A DNA stretch of 9,840 nt from Pseudomonadota bacterium (GTDB lineage Bacteria; Pseudomonadota; Alphaproteobacteria; Sphingomonadales; Sphingomonadaceae), in the NCBI GenBank assembly GCA_023390415.1, contig JAEWCW010000091.1, positions 1 through 9,840 on the forward strand, in the 5' to 3' direction. The position numbers were made by a program, and so were the translations under genes. Below, in pieces: positions 6,855 to 9,840 of the stretch. Each line of letters opens with the position of its first letter. The stretch's first letter is position 1. The notes below the pieces were generated by a model. It was not told the DNA's origin and made no database searches. It saw only the letters and a list, made by a program, of their open reading frames with translations.

Positions 6855-8140
6855 TGCCCGCCTGCCCCGCTTTCGCGCCCGACGGCGAATATCTGCGCCG
6901 GATGCTCGCGATCGTCGACTGCCAGGCGCAGGCGATCGGCGAGGGCGGTTATCAGGCGCTGGCGATGCCGGGTTCGCCGGTATCGCTGATCCTCGCCGGC
7001 GTACTCACCATCTTCATCGCCTTCATCGGCTATCGCGCTTTGCTCGGCGACGCGCCCAATGCCCGCGACGGCGTGATCGCGGTGGTGAAGGTGGGGATCG
7101 TGCTTGCGCTTGCGACGAGCTGGCCGGCCTTCCGCACGCTCGTCTACGATGTGACGTTCCGCGCGCCCGCCGAGCTTGCCGGAAGCATCGGCCGTCCCGC
7201 CGGCCTCCCCGGCTCGGACGGCGGGATCGCCGCGCGGCTGCAAGGCGTCGACAACCTCATTTTCGAGCTGACCGTGATCGGGACGGGCCGACCGCCAAAT
7301 ACCGACGTGATCGTCGGGCCGACCGCGACGCTGACGCCGCAACAGCAGCAGCAGGAGCTGCAGAGGATCGACCAGCTCCAGCAGCGCCCGCGCTGGGATC
7401 CGCAGGTGGACGCCCGAGTCCTCGCGCAGGCCCGTACCCTCTATCTGACCGGCACGATCGGCGCCTACGGTTCGGTCCGGCTGATCGCGGGGCTGCTTCT
7501 CGCCCTCGGGCCGCTCTTCGCGCTCTTCCTGCTGTTCGACGGCACACGCGGCCTGTTCGAGGGCTGGGTGCGCGGGCTGGCTGGAACGGCGCTCGGCGCC
7601 CTCGCCACCTCGATCGTGCTCGGCGTGCAGCTCGCGATGATGGAGACCTGGCTTGCGACGGTGGTCTCGATGCGGCGCGCCTATGTCTCGACTCCGACGG
7701 TCCCGATCGAATTGCTGGTGACGACACTGGTCTTCGCCTTGATCCTGCTCGCGGCCCTGATCGCCACCGCCAAGGTCGCTTACAGCTTCCGGATGCCACA
7801 GGCGTTGCGCACGCTTCCGCAGCGCCTCGCCGAGGTGATCAGGACTTCGAGCTTCCAGCCGGGCTTCTCCGCCGCACGCACCACCGAGACCGTCTCGGTG
7901 CCCGAGGAGCGCAGCCGCGCCTTCGCGATCGCCGACGCCGTCGCCGCCACCCAGCGCCGCGAACGCTTCGCGCCCATGCCCGAGCCGACCCAGCTCGTCC
8001 CCGCCAATGCCGGCGGGGAGACCATAAGGCGCGAAGTCGTCAACGCGGCGACGCCGCCGCAGAGGCTCGGCCAGAGCGCCCGGCGGCGCACCCGCGGCCG
8101 GGTCTCGGCCACCGCCATCCGACGGGATAGGACGTCATGA
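6854..8140 (+). CDS. virB6: Type IV secretion channel protein VirB6 (TrbL/VirB6 family)
   Basis: A polytopic inner-membrane protein that forms part of the translocation channel. Of 428 residues, hydrophobic segments lie at about 43-64, 73-89, 203-229, 243-270 and 286-308, as expected for VirB6. Between the second and third is a soluble loop (about 100-195) that carries a glutamine tract at 163-167 and a second Gln-rich patch near 174-177. The C-terminal 120 residues (about 310-428) are hydrophilic and end in a strongly basic stretch, SARRRTRGRV at 408-417. Identification rests on topology, position between virB4 and virB8, and the general TrbL/VirB6 look, since this family is poorly conserved. 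The ATG at 6854 is preferred over the overlapping GTG at 6851: GGAG (6842-6845) sits 8 bases before it, and the TGATG junction with virB4 suggests coupled translation. The 3' end shares ATGA with virB8. Confidence 0.92.
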   Translation: MPACPAFAPDGEYLRRMLAIVDCQAQAIGEGGYQALAMPGSPVSLILAGVLTIFIAFIGYRALLGDAPNARDGVIAVVKVGIVLALATSWPAFRTLVYDVTFRAPAELAGSIGRPAGLPGSDGGIAARLQGVDNLIFELTVIGTGRPPNTDVIVGPTATLTPQQQQQELQRIDQLQQRPRWDPQVDARVLAQARTLYLTGTIGAYGSVRLIAGLLLALGPLFALFLLFDGTRGLFEGWVRGLAGTALGALATSIVLGVQLAMMETWLATVVSMRRAYVSTPTVPIELLVTTLVFALILLAALIATAKVAYSFRMPQALRTLPQRLAEVIRTSSFQPGFSAARTTETVSVPEERSRAFAIADAVAATQRRERFAPMPEPTQLVPANAGGETIRREVVNAATPPQRLGQSARRRTRGRVSATAIRRDRTS

Positions 8141-8964
8141 ACAAGAATGCGCGCGACTCGCTCGACGCTTATTATCGCGAGGCCGAGAGCTGGTCGAAGG
8201 ACCGGCAGGACGAATTGCGCAAGTCGCGCCGCACGGCCTGGATGGTGGCCGGCGCAGCGATCGGAGTCGCGCTCCTGCTGGCGCTCGCCTTGGTGTTCCT
8301 GATCCCGCTCAAGGAGAATACGCCGGTCACCCTGCTCGTCGACCGCCATACCGGCTTCGTCCAGGCCGTCGATCCGCTTGAGCCCCAGCGCCTCTCCGGC
8401 GACACCGCCCTCACCCAGTCGATGCTCGTCCAATATGTGATCGCGCGCGAGAGCTTCGACGTCGCCAACGTCCAGGCGAACTACCGCCGCGTCGCCCTCT
8501 GGTCGGCAGAGAATGCGCGCTCCGACTATCTCGCGATGATGCAGCCCTCGAATCCGGTAAGCCCCCTCGCCCGCTATCCGCGCACGGCCGTCGTCGAAAC
8601 CGAGGTGAAGAGCGTGTCTCCGGTCGCGCGCGACGCCGCCATGGTCCGCTTCGAAACGCGGATGCGCGGCGCGGACGGCCGCGCAAGCCCGGTCGGCGCC
8701 TATGTGGCGATGATCCGCTACCGCTTCGCCGGCGAGCCGATGACGCTCGAGGAGCGCTACCAGAATCCTCTGGGTTTCCAGGTCGTCCGCTATCGCCGCG
8801 ACCAGGAGGCCCTGACCCCGGCCGCGCCCCAGCAGCAGCAGCAGGAGCAATCGGCCGCGCCGACCATGACTCCGTCCAATCCGGTCGCACCGGCACCTCA
8901 GCCCCAGCCTGAACGGCGGGCGCCCCCGCCGGCGCAGCCGGCCCAGCCAGAGGTCGAGCTGTGA
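8137..8964 (+). CDS. virB8: Type IV secretion assembly factor VirB8 with a Q/P-rich tail
   Basis: A bitopic inner-membrane protein that nucleates assembly of the secretion machine. The layout is a short cytoplasmic N-terminus (1-33), one membrane helix (about 34-56), and a periplasmic NTF2-like domain (about 60-225). Conserved marks include the aromatic-rich DAYYREAESW near the N-terminus, YVIARESFDVAN at 100-111, and the NPLGF motif at 210-214, which in VirB8 proteins contributes to folding and dimer contacts. After residue 227 the protein continues for about 48 residues with a run of five glutamines (232-236) and a Pro/Ala/Gln-rich tail to 275; a typical VirB8 ends soon after the NPxG strand. 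The ATG shares ATGA with the virB6 stop, and AGGA (8129-8132) lies 4 bases upstream. No cysteine or lipobox is seen. Confidence 0.95.
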   Translation: MNKNARDSLDAYYREAESWSKDRQDELRKSRRTAWMVAGAAIGVALLLALALVFLIPLKENTPVTLLVDRHTGFVQAVDPLEPQRLSGDTALTQSMLVQYVIARESFDVANVQANYRRVALWSAENARSDYLAMMQPSNPVSPLARYPRTAVVETEVKSVSPVARDAAMVRFETRMRGADGRASPVGAYVAMIRYRFAGEPMTLEERYQNPLGFQVVRYRRDQEALTPAAPQQQQQEQSAAPTMTPSNPVAPAPQPQPERRAPPPAQPAQPEVEL

Positions 8965-9656
8965 GGCTTGCCGCCGCTCTCCTGCTTGCGCTTTCGCTCG
9001 TCGGGCCGGCGGCCGCCCAGGTGCGCCCCCAGCCCGGGACCGGCGATCCGCGCCTCCAGACGCTGGATTACGCGCCCGACCAGGTCTTCCTGCTCGAGGT
9101 CGCGCCCGGCTACCAGATGATGGTGGAGCTCGCCGCCGACGAGCAGATCGAGAATATCGCGGTCGGCGATTCGGGGGCCTTCCAGGTTACGGCGAACCGG
9201 CGCGGCGACCGATTGTTCATCAAGCCGCTGCAGGGCGGGGTCACGACCAACATGACCGTGATCACCAACGTCCGGCTCTATGCGGTCCAGCTCCAATCGC
9301 TGCCCGGCCCGAGCCCCGACATGGCCTATGCGGTGCGCTTCCGCTACCCGACCACGGCCGAGGATGGCACCGGCGGCGAAGATGCCGGCGAGCTCGCCGG
9401 GCGCTACCGCCTGAGCGGCGACCGCACGGTGCGCCCGATCCGGATCGGCGACGACGGCCGCCACACCTATATCGAATGGGATCCGGCCCACGCCCTTCCC
9501 GCAGTCTATGCGCTCGACCGCCAGGGCCGCGAGACACTGGTCAACGGCATGATGCGCGACGACGTCTATGTGATCGACACCGTGATCTCGCGTCTCGTCT
9601 TCCGCCGCGACGACCAGGTCGCCCGCGCCCGCCGGGTCGCCGAGAGGAGCAACTGA
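8961..9656 (+). CDS. virB9: Type IV secretion outer-membrane core protein VirB9
   Basis: A periplasmic/outer-membrane core-complex subunit of 231 residues. It starts with a Sec signal peptide (1-19, cleavage after AAA, leaving Gln20). The N-terminal domain has classic VirB9 blocks: DPRLQTLDYAPDQVFLLEVAPGY from 29, DEQIENIAVGDSGAFQVTANRRGDRLFIKP at 60-89, and NMTVITNVRLY at 97-107. The C-terminal domain, which in other systems binds the VirB7 lipoprotein, runs from about 148 with RIGDDGRHTYIEW (161-173) and LVNGMMRDDVYVIDTV (193-208). A Gly/Glu/Asp-rich linker separates the two. Translation starts at a GTG overlapping the virB8 stop (GTGA); AGAGG (8949-8953) lies 7 bases upstream. The stop shares one base with the virB10 start. 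No free cysteine is present for a disulfide to a VirB7 partner. Confidence 0.96.
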   Translation: MRLAAALLLALSLVGPAAAQVRPQPGTGDPRLQTLDYAPDQVFLLEVAPGYQMMVELAADEQIENIAVGDSGAFQVTANRRGDRLFIKPLQGGVTTNMTVITNVRLYAVQLQSLPGPSPDMAYAVRFRYPTTAEDGTGGEDAGELAGRYRLSGDRTVRPIRIGDDGRHTYIEWDPAHALPAVYALDRQGRETLVNGMMRDDVYVIDTVISRLVFRRDDQVARARRVAERSN

Positions 9657-9840
9657 TGCCGGCACCGCGAAACAGCAGCGACCCCCGGCTTGGCGCCCCG
9701 ATCCCGGCGGACGAGAATGTCATGCCCGCGGTCGCCTTGCCGCGGCAGGGCCTGCCGCGCTGGGCCCTGATCGCGCTCGCTGCCCTCGCGGCGATCCTTT
9801 TGTTCGTGGTCCTCGACGCCCGGCGCCGGGCGCTCAACAG
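9656..9840 (+). CDS. virB10: Type IV secretion core protein VirB10, N-terminal part (cut by window)
   Basis: Only the first 61 codons are in the window. They show a proline- and charge-containing cytoplasmic N-terminus (1-35) and one membrane helix (about 36-53, WALIALAALAAILLFVVL) followed by DARRRA. This is the opening arrangement of VirB10, which spans from the inner membrane to the outer-membrane pore; the diagnostic C-terminal domain lies beyond the edge. The ATG overlaps the virB9 stop by one base (TGATG) and has the best ribosome binding site of the operon, AGGAG (9645-9649), 6 bases upstream. The call depends partly on its place directly after virB9. Confidence 0.88.
   Translation, partial: MPAPRNSSDPRLGAPIPADENVMPAVALPRQGLPRWALIALAALAAILLFVVLDARRRALN

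Noticed and set aside
7780..8850. A 356-codon minus-strand frame opposite virB6/virB8
   Set aside because: It spans the junction of two well-supported genes and shows no domain; shadow frame.

Overview
This is a high-GC window with tightly packed genes, from an alphaproteobacterium and probably a sphingomonad (Sphingomonadales). That placement is inferred from base composition, the fused MrpA-MrpB antiporter and the flavour of the type IV secretion proteins. No rRNA, tRNA, insertion sequence, CRISPR array or phage gene is visible.

Three blocks can be read. (1) Positions 1-2498, minus strand: most of a very large membrane protein, subunit A (with a fused B domain) of a multisubunit Mrp-type monovalent cation/proton antiporter. 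It runs off the left edge, so the rest of an mrp operon is expected there. (2) Positions 2499-3766: a divergent gap, then two small plus-strand genes. The first is a DoxX-family membrane protein. The second is a small protein with a twin-arginine export signal that resembles the DUF6916 family; a hairpin could mask its ribosome binding site. (3) Positions 3767 to the right edge, plus strand: a type IV secretion system operon in the order virB2 (pilin), virB3, virB4 (ATPase), virB6, virB8, virB9 and the start of virB10. After virB3 every junction overlaps by 1 to 22 bases, which points to one translationally coupled transcript.

Together the third block encodes the pilus subunit, the inner-membrane platform (VirB3, VirB6, VirB8, N-terminus of VirB10), an energising ATPase and an outer-membrane core component (VirB9). 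The overlaps leave no room for virB5 at its usual place between virB4 and virB6, or for virB7 between virB6 and virB8. A relaxase, virB11 or virD4 would have to lie further right, so the sequence cannot say whether the system moves DNA or protein.

The least explained parts are the virB2 leader (a dyad overlapping a possible promoter, followed by a perfect hairpin), the glutamine- and proline-rich extensions of VirB6 and VirB8, the hairpin before the exported small protein, and that protein itself. The secretion operon looks the same in base composition as its neighbours, and no integration boundary is visible.
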